The notes under the pieces are model-generated. The model ran no database searches. It had not been told where the DNA came from and saw nothing but the letters and a program-made list of their open reading frames with translations. A program made the translations under genes and the position numbers. Source: JAWLHA01 sp041690535 (GTDB taxonomy: Bacteria; Pseudomonadota; Gammaproteobacteria; Thiohalomonadales; Thiohalomonadaceae). From it: a stretch of 64,000 nucleotides of DNA. Below are positions 26,329 through 35,067 of the stretch, one piece after another (position 1 is the stretch's first letter; each line of letters begins with the position of its first letter). The stretch spans positions 72,631-136,630 of the forward strand of contig JAWLHA010000003.1 in the NCBI GenBank assembly GCA_041690535.1. The letters are read 5' to 3'.

Positions 26329-28323
26329 ATGTCAAGCCGTAAGGAACTAGCCAACGCCGTCCGTGTGCTGAGCATGGATGCCGTCCAGAAGGCCAATTCC
26401 GGCCACCCGGGCGCCCCGATGGGGATGGCGGACATTGCGGAGGTCCTCTGGAACGACCACCTGAAGCACAACCCCAACAACCCCTCCTGGGCCGATCGCG
26501 ACCGCTTCATCCTCTCGAACGGTCATGGGTCCATGTTGATCTATTCGCTGCTGCACCTGACCGGCTATGACGTCTCCATCGAAGACCTCAAGCAGTTCCG
26601 CCAGCTGCACTCCAGGACCCCCGGCCACCCCGAGTACGGCTACACCCCCGGCGTGGAGACCACCACCGGTCCGCTGGGGCAAGGCATCACCAACGCCGTG
26701 GGTATGGCCCTTGCCGAGAAGGTGCTGGCGGGTCAGTTCAACCGTGACGGCCACCACATCGTCGACCACTACACCTACGTGTTCATGGGCGACGGCTGCA
26801 TGATGGAAGGCATCTCCCACGAAGCCTGCTCCCTGGCCGGCACCATGGGCCTGGGCAAGCTGGTCGCCTTCTGGGACGATAACGGCATCTCCATCGACGG
26901 TCACGTCGAAGGGTGGTTCACCGATGACACCCCCAAGCGCTTCGAGGCCTATGGCTGGCACGTGGTGCGCGGCGTGGACGGCCACGATGCGGAGGCCATC
27001 AACAGGGCCATTCACGAGGCGAAGTCGGTCAACGACAAGCCGACCCTCATCTGCTGCAAGACCGTGATCGGTTACGGCGCACCCAACCTCTGCGGCAGCC
27101 ACGATTGCCATGGCGCGCCCCTGGGGGCCGACGAGATCGCCGCCACCCGCGAAAACCTGGGTTGGACCCACGAACCGTTCGTCATCCCCGAAAACGTCTA
27201 TGCCGGCTGGGACGCCCGTGAAAAGGGGTCCTCGGCGCAGAAGCATTGGGAAGAGAAGTTCGCTGCCTACAAGGCCGCTTATCCCGAGCTCGCTGCCGAA
27301 TTCGAGCGCCGCACGAGCGGTGAACTGCCGGCCAACTGGGCCGAGAAGGCCGCCGAGTTCATCAACGGCGTGAACGCCAAGGCCGAGACCATTGCCACCC
27401 GCAAGGCCTCCCAGAATGCCATCAAGGGTTATGCCCCCCTGCTGCCTGAGTTCCTGGGCGGTTCGGCCGACCTGACCCCCTCCAACCTGACCGGCTGGCC
27501 CGAAGCCAAGTCCATCAGCAACACGGTCTCCGACGGCAACTATATCTCTTACGGCGTACGCGAGTTCGGCATGTCGGCCATCATGAACGGCGTGGCCCTG
27601 CATGGCGGTTTCATCCCGTTCGGCGGCACCTTCCTCATGTTCTCCGAGTACGCGCGCAATGCCCTGCGCATGGCCGCGCTGATGAAGATCCGCTCCATCT
27701 TCGTCTACACCCACGACTCCATCGGTCTGGGCGAAGACGGTCCGACCCACCAGCCCATCGAGCAGATCGCCACCCTGCGGATGATTCCCAACATGGCCCT
27801 ATGGCGCCCCTGCGACGCCGTGGAGTCCGCCGTGGCCTGGGCCCAGGCCATCGAGCGCAAGAGTGGCCCCAGCTGCTTGATCTTCTCCCGCCAGAACCTG
27901 CCCCACGTGGAGCGCTCTGCCCAACAGCTGGCCGACATCGCCCGCGGCGGCTATGTCATCCGCGACTGCGACGGCACGCCTGACGCGATCCTGATCGCCA
28001 CCGGCTCGGAAGTTGAGCTGGCCCTTGGCGCGGCCGCTGAACTGGCCGGCCAGGGCAAGAAGGTACGGGTGGTCTCCATGCCCTCCACCGATGCCTTCGA
28101 TGCCCAGGACGCGGCCTACCGGGAGTCCGTATTGCCCAGCAGCGTGACCGCTCGGGTGGCGGTGGAAGCGGGTGTCACCGGTTTCTGGTACAAGTATGTC
28201 GGCCTGAACGGCAAGGTGGTCGGCATCGACCGCTTCGGCGAATCGGCTCCGGCCGGGCTGCTGTTCAAAGAATTCGGCTTCACCGTGGAGAATGTGGTGA
28301 AGGCGGTGAATTCCATTATCTAA
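26329..28323 (+). CDS. tkt: Transketolase
   Basis: 664-aa thiamine-diphosphate enzyme that shuffles two-carbon units in the Calvin and pentose phosphate cycles. The N-terminus has ANSGHPGAPMGMAD; the TPP/Mg motif GDGCMMEGISHEACSLAG and catalytic-domain segments SADLTPSN and REFGMSAIMNG follow; THDSIGLGEDGPTHQP lies in the pyrimidine domain. A good Shine-Dalgarno (AGGAGAG) precedes the ATG. It heads a carbon-fixation/glycolysis cluster, with gap 22 bp downstream. Confidence 0.98.
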   Translation: MSSRKELANAVRVLSMDAVQKANSGHPGAPMGMADIAEVLWNDHLKHNPNNPSWADRDRFILSNGHGSMLIYSLLHLTGYDVSIEDLKQFRQLHSRTPGHPEYGYTPGVETTTGPLGQGITNAVGMALAEKVLAGQFNRDGHHIVDHYTYVFMGDGCMMEGISHEACSLAGTMGLGKLVAFWDDNGISIDGHVEGWFTDDTPKRFEAYGWHVVRGVDGHDAEAINRAIHEAKSVNDKPTLICCKTVIGYGAPNLCGSHDCHGAPLGADEIAATRENLGWTHEPFVIPENVYAGWDAREKGSSAQKHWEEKFAAYKAAYPELAAEFERRTSGELPANWAEKAAEFINGVNAKAETIATRKASQNAIKGYAPLLPEFLGGSADLTPSNLTGWPEAKSISNTVSDGNYISYGVREFGMSAIMNGVALHGGFIPFGGTFLMFSEYARNALRMAALMKIRSIFVYTHDSIGLGEDGPTHQPIEQIATLRMIPNMALWRPCDAVESAVAWAQAIERKSGPSCLIFSRQNLPHVERSAQQLADIARGGYVIRDCDGTPDAILIATGSEVELALGAAAELAGQGKKVRVVSMPSTDAFDAQDAAYRESVLPSSVTARVAVEAGVTGFWYKYVGLNGKVVGIDRFGESAPAGLLFKEFGFTVENVVKAVNSII

Positions 28324-28345
28324 CCGTTGACCAGGAGATAAGAAC

Positions 28346-29350
28346 ATGACGATCAAAGTCGGCATTAACGGGTTCGGCCGCATCGGCCGCATGGTATTCC
28401 GCGCTGTGGCGAAGGAAGCCGAGTTCAAGGACATCGAAATCGTCGGCATCAACGACCTGCTGGAGCCGGAGTACCTGGCCTACATGCTCAAGTACGACTC
28501 CGTGCATGGCCGCTTCCAGGGTGATGTCTCCGTGGAAGGCAGCAACTTGGTGGTCAACGGCAAGACGATCCGCCTCACCGCGGTGAAGGATCCGGCCGAG
28601 CTGAAATGGGACGAAATCGGTGCGGACCTCGTCATCGAGTCCACCGGCCTGTTCCTCACCAAGGAAACCTGCGAGAAGCACATCGCCGCTGGTGCCAAGA
28701 AGGTGGTGCAGTCCGCCCCCTCCAAGGACGACACGCCGATGTTCGTCTACGGGGTGAACCACGACAAGTACGCTGGCGAGAGCATCGTTTCGGCTGCCTC
28801 CTGCACCACCAACTGCCTGGCCCCGGTCGCCAAGGTGCTGAACGACAACTTCGGCGTGAAGCGCGGCCTGATGAGCACCGTGCACGCTGCCACCGCCACC
28901 CAGAAGACCGTGGACGGCCCCTCCGCCAAAGACTGGCGCGGCGGCCGCGGCATCCTGGAGAACATCATTCCTTCCTCCACCGGTGCCGCCAAGGCCGTGG
29001 GCAAGGTCATCCCCGAGCTGAACAAGAAGCTCACCGGCATGGCCTTCCGCGTCCCCACCTCCGACGTCTCCGTGGTCGACCTGACCGTGGAGCTGGAGAA
29101 GGATGCCTCCTATGAGGACATCTGCAAGGCCATGAAGGCGGCCTCCGAAGGGGCCCTGAAGGGCATCCTGGGCTACACCGAGGAGAAGGTGGTCTCCACC
29201 GACTTCCGCGGCATGAGCGCTCCTTCCGTGTTTGATGCCGGCGCCGGCATCGCCCTGGACGGCACCTTCGTCAAGGTGGTCTCCTGGTATGACAATGAGT
29301 ACGGCTACACCTGCAACATGCTCCGCTTCGTGAAGCACGTCGCCAAGTAA
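28346..29350 (+). CDS. gap: Glyceraldehyde-3-phosphate dehydrogenase
   Basis: 334-aa type I GAPDH. NAD-binding start VGINGFGRIGRMVFRA, catalytic cysteine in SAASCTTNCLAP, the phosphate-site STGAAKAVGKV and C-terminal SWYDNEYGYTCNMLRF are all present. In autotrophs it reduces 1,3-bisphosphoglycerate in the Calvin cycle. Translation probably follows tkt on one mRNA; an elaborate double stem-loop separates it from pgk. Confidence 0.98.
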   Translation: MTIKVGINGFGRIGRMVFRAVAKEAEFKDIEIVGINDLLEPEYLAYMLKYDSVHGRFQGDVSVEGSNLVVNGKTIRLTAVKDPAELKWDEIGADLVIESTGLFLTKETCEKHIAAGAKKVVQSAPSKDDTPMFVYGVNHDKYAGESIVSAASCTTNCLAPVAKVLNDNFGVKRGLMSTVHAATATQKTVDGPSAKDWRGGRGILENIIPSSTGAAKAVGKVIPELNKKLTGMAFRVPTSDVSVVDLTVELEKDASYEDICKAMKAASEGALKGILGYTEEKVVSTDFRGMSAPSVFDAGAGIALDGTFVKVVSWYDNEYGYTCNMLRFVKHVAK

Positions 29351-29362
29351 GTTGCGAGGGAC

Positions 29363-29429
29363 GAGGAGCGAGTGTCGAGGAAAAGAGGGGGCGCCCTGCG
29401 CCCCCTCGTATACTCGCCACTCGCTCCTC
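29363..29429 (+). other. Nested double stem-loop between gap and pgk
   Basis: A 12-bp outer stem GAGGAGCGAGTG (29363-29374) / CACTCGCTCCTC (29418-29429) encloses a perfect 10-bp inner stem GAGGGGGCGC (29385-29394) / GCGCCCCCTC (29398-29407). There is no U-run after it, so partial termination, mRNA stabilisation or processing is more likely than simple termination. Confidence 0.7.
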
Positions 29430-29509
29430 GCCACTCATCCCGAGAATCATCCGCCGAAGGTGTCTTCCGCCGATGGTTTTCAAAGAAGAATGACTAGGAG
29501 CGATTAGCC

Positions 29510-30691
29510 ATGTCCGTGATCAAAATGACCGATCTGGACCTCGGCGGTAAGCGTGTGCTTATTCGCCAGGATCTGAACGTACCCGTCAAAGATGGGAAAG
29601 TGACCAGCGACAAGCGTATCCGGGCCTCCCTTCCCACCATCGAGGACGCCATGAAGGCCGGTGCCAAGGTGATGCTGATGTCCCACCTGGGCCGTCCTGA
29701 AGAGGGCGTCTACAGCGAAGAGAACTCGCTGAAGCCGGTCGCCGACCACCTCTCTGGTCTGCTCGGCAAAGAGGTTCGGCTGATTCAGAATTATCTGGAT
29801 GAAGCGCCTCAGGTGGCTGACGGTGAAGTGGTTCTGCTGGACAACGTTCGCTTCAACAAGGGCGAGAAGAAGAACGAGGACGAGCTGTCCCGGAAATATG
29901 CCGCGTTGTGTGACGTCTACGTGATGGATGCCTTCGGCACGGCCCACCGGGCCCAGGCCTCCACCCACGGGGTGGCGAAGTATGCCGCCGTGGCCTCCGC
30001 CGGTCCGCTGCTCGCGGCCGAGCTCGAAGCCCTCGGCAAGGCCCTCGAGGCCCCCAACCGCCCGATGGTGGCCATCGTCGGCGGCTCCAAGGTCTCCACC
30101 AAACTGACCGTGCTGGATTCGCTCTCCAAGGTCGTGGACCAGCTCATCGTCGGTGGCGGTATTGCCAATACCTTCATCGCCGCGGCTGGCCACAACGTGG
30201 GCAAGTCGCTGTACGAAGCCGACCTTCTTCCCGAGGCGCAGCGACTCATCGCGGCGGCCAAGGCGAAGGGCGGCGAGATCCCCGTCCCCACCGACGTGGT
30301 GGTGGGCAAGGAGTTCTCCGAATCGGCTGCAGCCACCGTCAAGAAGGTGGAGGAAGTGGCTGATGACGACATGATCTTCGACGTTGGCCCCGAGACCGCG
30401 GCCCGTTACGCCGAGATGCTGAAGAGTGCCGGAACCATCGTTTGGAACGGTCCGGTGGGTGTTTTTGAGTTCGACCAGTTCGGCGAGGGAACGAAGGCCA
30501 TGGGCCTGGCGATTGCGGAGAGCCCCGCATTCTCCATCGCAGGTGGCGGCGACACGCTGGCCGCGGTGGACAAGTACGGCATTGCCGATCGCGTGTCCTA
30601 TATCTCCACCGGCGGCGGCGCCTTCCTTGAATTCCTTGAAGGCAAGAAACTGCCCGCCGTGGCCATTCTGGAAGAACGCGCGAAACAGTGA
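29510..30691 (+). CDS. pgk: Phosphoglycerate kinase
   Basis: 393-aa kinase that phosphorylates 3-phosphoglycerate after RuBisCO. Signatures: KRVLIRQDLNVPVKDGKV, the SHLGRPEEG motif, the IVGGSKVSTK hinge region, and the C-terminal GGGDTLAAVDK with ISTGGGAFLEFLEG. An AGGAG site lies 10-14 bp before the ATG. It is followed by pyk after 55 bp. Confidence 0.98.
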   Translation: MSVIKMTDLDLGGKRVLIRQDLNVPVKDGKVTSDKRIRASLPTIEDAMKAGAKVMLMSHLGRPEEGVYSEENSLKPVADHLSGLLGKEVRLIQNYLDEAPQVADGEVVLLDNVRFNKGEKKNEDELSRKYAALCDVYVMDAFGTAHRAQASTHGVAKYAAVASAGPLLAAELEALGKALEAPNRPMVAIVGGSKVSTKLTVLDSLSKVVDQLIVGGGIANTFIAAAGHNVGKSLYEADLLPEAQRLIAAAKAKGGEIPVPTDVVVGKEFSESAAATVKKVEEVADDDMIFDVGPETAARYAEMLKSAGTIVWNGPVGVFEFDQFGEGTKAMGLAIAESPAFSIAGGGDTLAAVDKYGIADRVSYISTGGGAFLEFLEGKKLPAVAILEERAKQ

Positions 30692-30700
30692 GGAGCTGAG

Positions 30701-30734
30701 TGCAGGGCGCCGGCACCTCCGCAGGCGTCCTGCA
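30701..30734 (+). other. Stem-loop in the pgk-pyk spacer
   Basis: TGCAGGGCGCC (30701-30711) pairs over 11 bp with GGCGTCCTGCA (30724-30734), with one G-U wobble and a 12-nt loop, ending 12 bp before the pyk ATG. The spacer has no evident Shine-Dalgarno, so the hairpin may control pyk translation or mark an mRNA processing site. Confidence 0.65.
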
Positions 30735-30746
30735 ACTCGCACATAC

Positions 30747-32180
30747 ATGCAAAGACGAACCAAGATTGTTGCCACTCTGGGTCCCGCCACCGACGATCCG
30801 AAGATTCTGGATAAGGTCATCGAGGCGGGAGTCGACGTAGTCCGTATCAATTTCTCTCATGGCCGTCCCGAGGAGCACCTGGAGCGCGCCGAAAGGGTCC
30901 GTAATCGCGCCCGTGCGCACGGTCGACAGGTGGGCGTCCTCGCCGACCTGCAGGGTCCGAAGATCCGCATCGACCGATTCAAGGACGGTCCGGTTGTTCT
31001 CGAAGAGGGCAAAACCTTCATTCTGGATGCCGCCCTTGGCCCGGACGACGGGAACGTCGAGCGGGTCGGCATCGCCTACAAGCAACTGCCCGAAGATGTC
31101 AGCCGGGGGGATACCCTGCTGCTCGATGATGGTCGGCTGGTCCTCTGGGTCGACCAGGTCAAAGGGGCGGAGATCATCTGCCGGGTCGTGGTCGGGGGTA
31201 TCCTGTCTGATCGCAAAGGCATCAACCGCCAGGGAGGGGGGCTTTCTGCGCCGGCCCTTACCGACAAGGACAAGGAAGATATCAAGACCGCGGCGCGCCT
31301 CCAGGCGGACTACCTGGCGGTCTCCTTCCCGCGCAGCGCCGAGGACATGAACTTGGCCCGGGAGCTGTTCTATGCAGCCGGGGGCCGTGGCGGTCTGGTC
31401 GCGAAAATCGAGCGGGCCGAAGCGCTGGATGTGGTGGAAGAGATCATCGCCGCCTCCGACGTCATCATGATTGCCCGCGGCGACCTTGGGGTGGAGATCG
31501 GCGACGCGGCCTTGCCGCAGGTGCAAAAGGAGCTGATCCGTCAGGCTCGCTGCATGAACCGCGTGGTGATCACCGCGACCCAGATGATGGAGTCCATGAT
31601 CGAAAACCAGATCCCCACCCGGGCCGAGGTCTTCGACGTGGCCAATGCGGTGCTCGACGGCACCGACGCGGTAATGCTCTCGGCCGAAACGGCTGCGGGC
31701 AAGCACCCGGACAAGGCCATCACCGCCATGGACCGCATCTGTCGGGGTGCCGAGAAGCACCGTCTGGCGATGACCTCCGATCACCGCATTCACACACAGT
31801 TCACCCATATCGACGAGGCCATTGCCATGGCCGCGATGTATACGGCGAACCATCTGAATGTGAAGGCCATCGCGGCCCTGACGGAGTCCGGGTCGACCTC
31901 GCTGTGGATGTCGCGCATCAGCTCCGGGATCCCCGTCTATGCGATGACCCGGCACGTGGAGACCCGGCGGAAGGTCACCCTCTACCGCGGGGTGTATCCG
32001 GTGAGCTTCGACGTGACCACTTCGGACCACGCGGAGGTGAATCGGGAGGCCATCGACGAGTTGCTGCGCCGCGGGGCGGTGCGGGATGGCGATCTGGTGA
32101 TCATCACCAAGGGTGATCTGATGGGCGTCCATGGCGGCACCAATGCGATGAAGATCGTCAAAGTCGGGGAGCTGGTCTGA
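30747..32180 (+). CDS. pyk: Pyruvate kinase
   Basis: 477-aa pyruvate kinase. The start MQRRTKIVATLGPATDDP is the family's canonical N-terminus, so ATG 30747 is used; the frame continues upstream only as a shadow of pgk. The active-site segment MIARGDLGVEIG, the VFDVANAVLDGTDAVMLSAETAAGKHP region and a C-terminal regulatory domain are present. It drains fixed carbon towards pyruvate and the citrate synthase pathway. No clear ribosome-binding site is visible; a hairpin sits just upstream. Confidence 0.97.
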   Translation: MQRRTKIVATLGPATDDPKILDKVIEAGVDVVRINFSHGRPEEHLERAERVRNRARAHGRQVGVLADLQGPKIRIDRFKDGPVVLEEGKTFILDAALGPDDGNVERVGIAYKQLPEDVSRGDTLLLDDGRLVLWVDQVKGAEIICRVVVGGILSDRKGINRQGGGLSAPALTDKDKEDIKTAARLQADYLAVSFPRSAEDMNLARELFYAAGGRGGLVAKIERAEALDVVEEIIAASDVIMIARGDLGVEIGDAALPQVQKELIRQARCMNRVVITATQMMESMIENQIPTRAEVFDVANAVLDGTDAVMLSAETAAGKHPDKAITAMDRICRGAEKHRLAMTSDHRIHTQFTHIDEAIAMAAMYTANHLNVKAIAALTESGSTSLWMSRISSGIPVYAMTRHVETRRKVTLYRGVYPVSFDVTTSDHAEVNREAIDELLRRGAVRDGDLVIITKGDLMGVHGGTNAMKIVKVGELV

Positions 32181-32220
32181 ACCGGGCCGCCGCTTTCGGC
32201 ACAATGAGGTAGAGGGCGAG

Positions 32221-32241
32221 CATTGGGGCGCGGCCCCAATG
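32221..32241 (+). other. Perfect hairpin in the pyk-fba spacer
   Basis: CATTGGGG (32221-32228) and CCCCAATG (32234-32241) form a perfect 8-bp stem with a 5-nt CGCGG loop, 40 bp after the pyk stop. No U-run follows, so this is a weak terminator or an mRNA stability/processing element. Confidence 0.6.
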
Positions 32242-32299
32242 TTCGGCTAACATCAAAACTGTTTGTCTCAAGATAATAGAAAACTGCAAGGAGCTTGAT

Positions 32300-33364
32300 A
32301 TGGCCCTAGTATCAATGCGTCAACTTCTGGACCACGCGGCGGAGCACGGTTACGGCCTGCCCGCGTTCAACGTCAACAACATGGAGCAGGTGAAGGCCAT
32401 TCTGGAGGCCGCCGCCGAAACCGACAGTCCGGTGATCCTGCAGGGCTCCGCCGGTGCCCGCAAGTATGCCGGCGAGGCCTTCCTGCGCCACCTGATCCTG
32501 GCGGCCGCGGAAGCCTACCCCCACATCCCTGTCGCCATGCATCAGGATCACGGCACCAGCCCCGCGGTGTGCGTGCAGGCCATCCAGTCCGGATTCACCT
32601 CCGTGATGATGGACGGCTCCCTGATGACCGACGGCAAAACCCCGTCCAGCTACGAGTACAACGTCGAAGTCACCCGCAAGGTGGTTGAGATGTCCCACGC
32701 CTGCGGCGTGTCGGTGGAAGGCGAGTTGGGCTGCCTGGGCTCCCTGGAGACCGGTAAGGCGGGTGAGGAAGATGGCATCGGCGCCGAAGGCGAGCTGGAC
32801 CACAGCCAGCTGTTGACCGATCCGGACGAAGCCGCCGACTTCGTGAAGAAGACCGGCGTGGACGCCCTGGCCATCGCCATCGGCACCTCCCACGGCGCTT
32901 ACAAGTTCACCACCCAGCCCACGGGCAAGATCCTGCGGATCGACCGGGTGAAGGAGATCAACCAGCGCATCCCCACCGTGCATCTGGTTATGCACGGCTC
33001 CTCTTCGGTGCCTCAGGACTGGCTTGAGATCATCAACAACTACGGCGGCGACATGGGCCAGACCTATGGCGTACCGGTCGAGGAGATCGTGGAAGGCATC
33101 AAGAACGGCGTGCGCAAGGTGAACATCGACACCGACCTGCGCATGGCCTCCACCGGCTCCATCCGCAAGCACCTGGCGGACAACAAGGCCAACTTCGACC
33201 CCCGCAAGTACTACAAGGCGGCCGAGGACGCCATGAAGGGGATCTGCAAGGCCCGCTACGAAGCCTTCGGCGCCGCCGGCATGGCCTCCAAGATCAAGGT
33301 GATCGGCCTGGAGGCGATGACCAAGCGGTACGGCAGCGGCGAGCTGGACCCGAAGGTCAATTAA
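32300..33364 (+). CDS. fba: Class II fructose-bisphosphate aldolase
   Basis: 354-aa zinc-dependent aldolase of the CbbA type. Zinc/catalytic signatures: AMHQDHGTSP, VSVEGELGCLGSLE, and the later LVMHGSSSVPQDW with the glycine-rich phosphate loop VRKVNIDTDLRMAS. It serves both fructose- and sedoheptulose-bisphosphate formation in the Calvin cycle. A clear AAGGAG site precedes the ATG. It ends the tkt-gap-pgk-pyk-fba cluster and is followed by a strong terminator. Confidence 0.98.
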   Translation: MALVSMRQLLDHAAEHGYGLPAFNVNNMEQVKAILEAAAETDSPVILQGSAGARKYAGEAFLRHLILAAAEAYPHIPVAMHQDHGTSPAVCVQAIQSGFTSVMMDGSLMTDGKTPSSYEYNVEVTRKVVEMSHACGVSVEGELGCLGSLETGKAGEEDGIGAEGELDHSQLLTDPDEAADFVKKTGVDALAIAIGTSHGAYKFTTQPTGKILRIDRVKEINQRIPTVHLVMHGSSSVPQDWLEIINNYGGDMGQTYGVPVEEIVEGIKNGVRKVNIDTDLRMASTGSIRKHLADNKANFDPRKYYKAAEDAMKGICKARYEAFGAAGMASKIKVIGLEAMTKRYGSGELDPKVN

Positions 33365-33487
33365 GGCAGGGACGAGGGGCGAGTCGCGAGGGACGAGGGG
33401 AGGGGCTCGCTGCACTCGGGCTGATTTGATTGGCCACGGCGCAGCAATCTCTCTCGGTCTCTCGCAAGTTTGCTCTGGTAGCTGACG
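33365..33487. repeat. GAGGGACGAGGGGCGAG low-complexity spacer
   Basis: At 33369-33410 a run of GACGAGGGGCGAG-like words follows fba. The same words occur after gap (29353-29374), and their complement occurs at 29411-29430 and 33763-33790. They look like a dispersed purine-rich simple repeat peculiar to this region. No gene is seen. Confidence 0.5.
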
Positions 33488-33522
33488 AAAAAAGGGGCGG
33501 TTTTTTACCGCCCCTTTTTTTT
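33488..33522 (+). terminator. Rho-independent terminator after fba
   Basis: AAAAAAGGGGCGG pairs with CCGCCCCTTTTTT around a short T-rich loop and runs into eight Ts. It is a textbook intrinsic terminator, and the A-tract on the other side makes it usable in both directions. Confidence 0.95.
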
Positions 33523-33631
33523 GTGCCGCTCGTCTGCTTTTGGGTTCGAGGCTCCGCGCGGCGCTCCACCACCGGAGCGGCCGGCATGAATGACGATACC
33601 GGGCAAAGCGGGGGAAGCGGTGGGCTGGTGC

Positions 33632-33690
33632 GTAGGCGCGCCTTCAGGCGCGTACAGTCCGGTCTACTCTCCGCCTGAAGGCGGACCTAC
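33632..33690. repeat. REP-like inverted pair (GTAGG..CGCCTTCAGGCG)
   Basis: Two REP-like palindromes in opposite orientation: GTAGGCGCGCCTTCAGGCG (33632-33650) and CCGCCTGAAGGCGGACCTAC (33671-33690). A related unit is at 60733-60785. The words resemble REP/BIME sequences of gammaproteobacteria. They lie in the gene-free spacer between fba and cbbR. Confidence 0.7.
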
Positions 33691-33795
33691 CGCGGCGTGT
33701 TCCGTGGTGCGCTTCCGCCCCGGCCAAATCCACATGGGCCGTGTGCGAAGCACACACCACCCCCTCGTAACTCGCCCCTCGCTCCTCGTACCTGG

Positions 33796-33826
33796 AGAAA
33801 AGGCGCGGTCAAACCGCGCCTTTTCT
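33796..33826 (-). terminator. Terminator overlapping the cbbR stop codon
   Basis: AGAAAAGGCGCGGT and ACCGCGCCTTTTCT form a stem whose loop contains the cbbR TGA, with a short U-run on the minus strand. The symmetrical A/T tracts may let it work from both directions. Confidence 0.85.
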
Positions 33827-34768
33827 CTTGGCCCTGGCCTCGCTCAGCGGCGTCGGTTGGGCCGGGGGCTTTCCAAGCAACTCGGCGGCCTCGTTGAGCA
33901 GGAACTGTTTGAAGGCCTGGGATACGGCCGACAGGCGCTTGCCCCTTCGGTGCACCACGTACCAGTGACGCAGGATGGGGAAGTTCTGCACGTCGAGGAT
34001 GGCCAGGCGCCCGAGGGTGAGCTCCATCTGGATCGTGTCCTTCGACAACAGCCCGAGTCCGAGCCCGGCCTGCACGCTCTGCTTGATGGCCTCGTCGCTA
34101 CCCACCTCCATTCCCGTGCTTACATGCACGTCATGGTGGTCGAAGAAGCGCTGCATCGCATTGCGGGTCCCCGAGCCGGGCTCGCGCACCAGAAAGGTCT
34201 CTTGTTCGAGCCGCTTCAAGGGGATGGCCTGCTCCTTGACCAATGGGTGGTCGGGCGGGGCCACGATGACCAGCGGGTTTTCCATGAAGGCGCCCGCTTC
34301 CAGCTCCATCTCCTCTGGCGGTTGGCCCATGATCACCAAGTCGACCTCATTCTCCGACAACTGACTGAGAAGGGTCTGGCGATTGGTGACGTCCAGGCTC
34401 ACCGTGACACCGGGAAACCTTTTGCAAAAGGTTGCCAGCAGGATCGGGGCGAAGTAGTTGGCCGTGGTTGCCACAGAGATCCGTAGCTTGCCTTGACCCA
34501 GCCCCTTCATGTTGTTCAGCACCGTCTCCAACTCATCGAGCTGCTGTGCAACATTGCGGGCGTAGTGGTAGACCTCCTCGCCGGCTTCGGTGAGGTAAAT
34601 GCGTTTTCCCAACTGCTCGAACAGTGGGATGTCCAACTGGTTCTCGAGCTGTTTGACCTGCATCGAAACGGCAGGCTGGGTAAGGCAGAGTTCTTCGGCT
34701 GCCCGGGTGAAGCTGAGGTGTCTGGCCACGGCGGCAAACACCTTCAGTTGGCGCAATGTGATGTTCAT
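33809..34768 (-). CDS. cbbR: LysR-type transcriptional regulator CbbR
   Basis: 319-aa LysR regulator of carbon-fixation genes. The N-terminal winged helix-turn-helix (LRQLKVFAAVARHLSFTRAAEELCLTQPAVSMQ in outline, residues about 5-40) is followed by the effector-binding domain with ISVATTANYFAPILLATF and FLVREPGSGTRNAM, both typical of CbbR. CbbR responds to Calvin-cycle or reductant signals such as NADPH and activates divergent cbb genes. Here it faces three unknown paralogous genes and then cbbM, so it probably controls all of them. Its C-terminus is lysine/arginine-rich and unremarkable. Confidence 0.95.
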   Translation of the reverse strand: MNITLRQLKVFAAVARHLSFTRAAEELCLTQPAVSMQVKQLENQLDIPLFEQLGKRIYLTEAGEEVYHYARNVAQQLDELETVLNNMKGLGQGKLRISVATTANYFAPILLATFCKRFPGVTVSLDVTNRQTLLSQLSENEVDLVIMGQPPEEMELEAGAFMENPLVIVAPPDHPLVKEQAIPLKRLEQETFLVREPGSGTRNAMQRFFDHHDVHVSTGMEVGSDEAIKQSVQAGLGLGLLSKDTIQMELTLGRLAILDVQNFPILRHWYVVHRRGKRLSAVSQAFKQFLLNEAAELLGKPPAQPTPLSEARAKRKGAV

Positions 34769-34864
34769 GTCGGTTCAGTCACGATCCCTGGTAGCTCCTC
34801 GTTCCCGTAAGGGCAAGCCGCTACGGATCCTTCAGCACTTCCGATAGAAAAGAAGATAGACCAT

Positions 34865-34989
34865 AAAGGCAGATGCGAGTTGCGAGTTGGGGGATACGAG
34901 GCGCCGGCACGTGCTCCCCGCGACCTGAACCAAACCAGCCGCGAGCACGTTAACTCGGATCTCGCATCTTTTCCCTCGTATCTGCCTTT
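34865..34989. repeat. Inverted repeat in the cbbR-divergent intergenic region
   Basis: AAAGGCAGATGCGAG (34865-34879) and its near-complement ending CCTCGTATCTGCCTTT (34974-34989) flank about 95 bp. A second partial pairing inside uses GGATACGAGG and CTCGCATC. The region must contain the cbbR promoter and could contain CbbR operators; the dyad may instead be a mobile or simple-repeat relic. Confidence 0.6.
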
Positions 34990-35067
34990 CATCTACTCCC
35001 AAACCTCATGCCTATACTGTCACCAACGACACGCGGATTTCGCTGCATGCGACGGGACGAACAGCCA

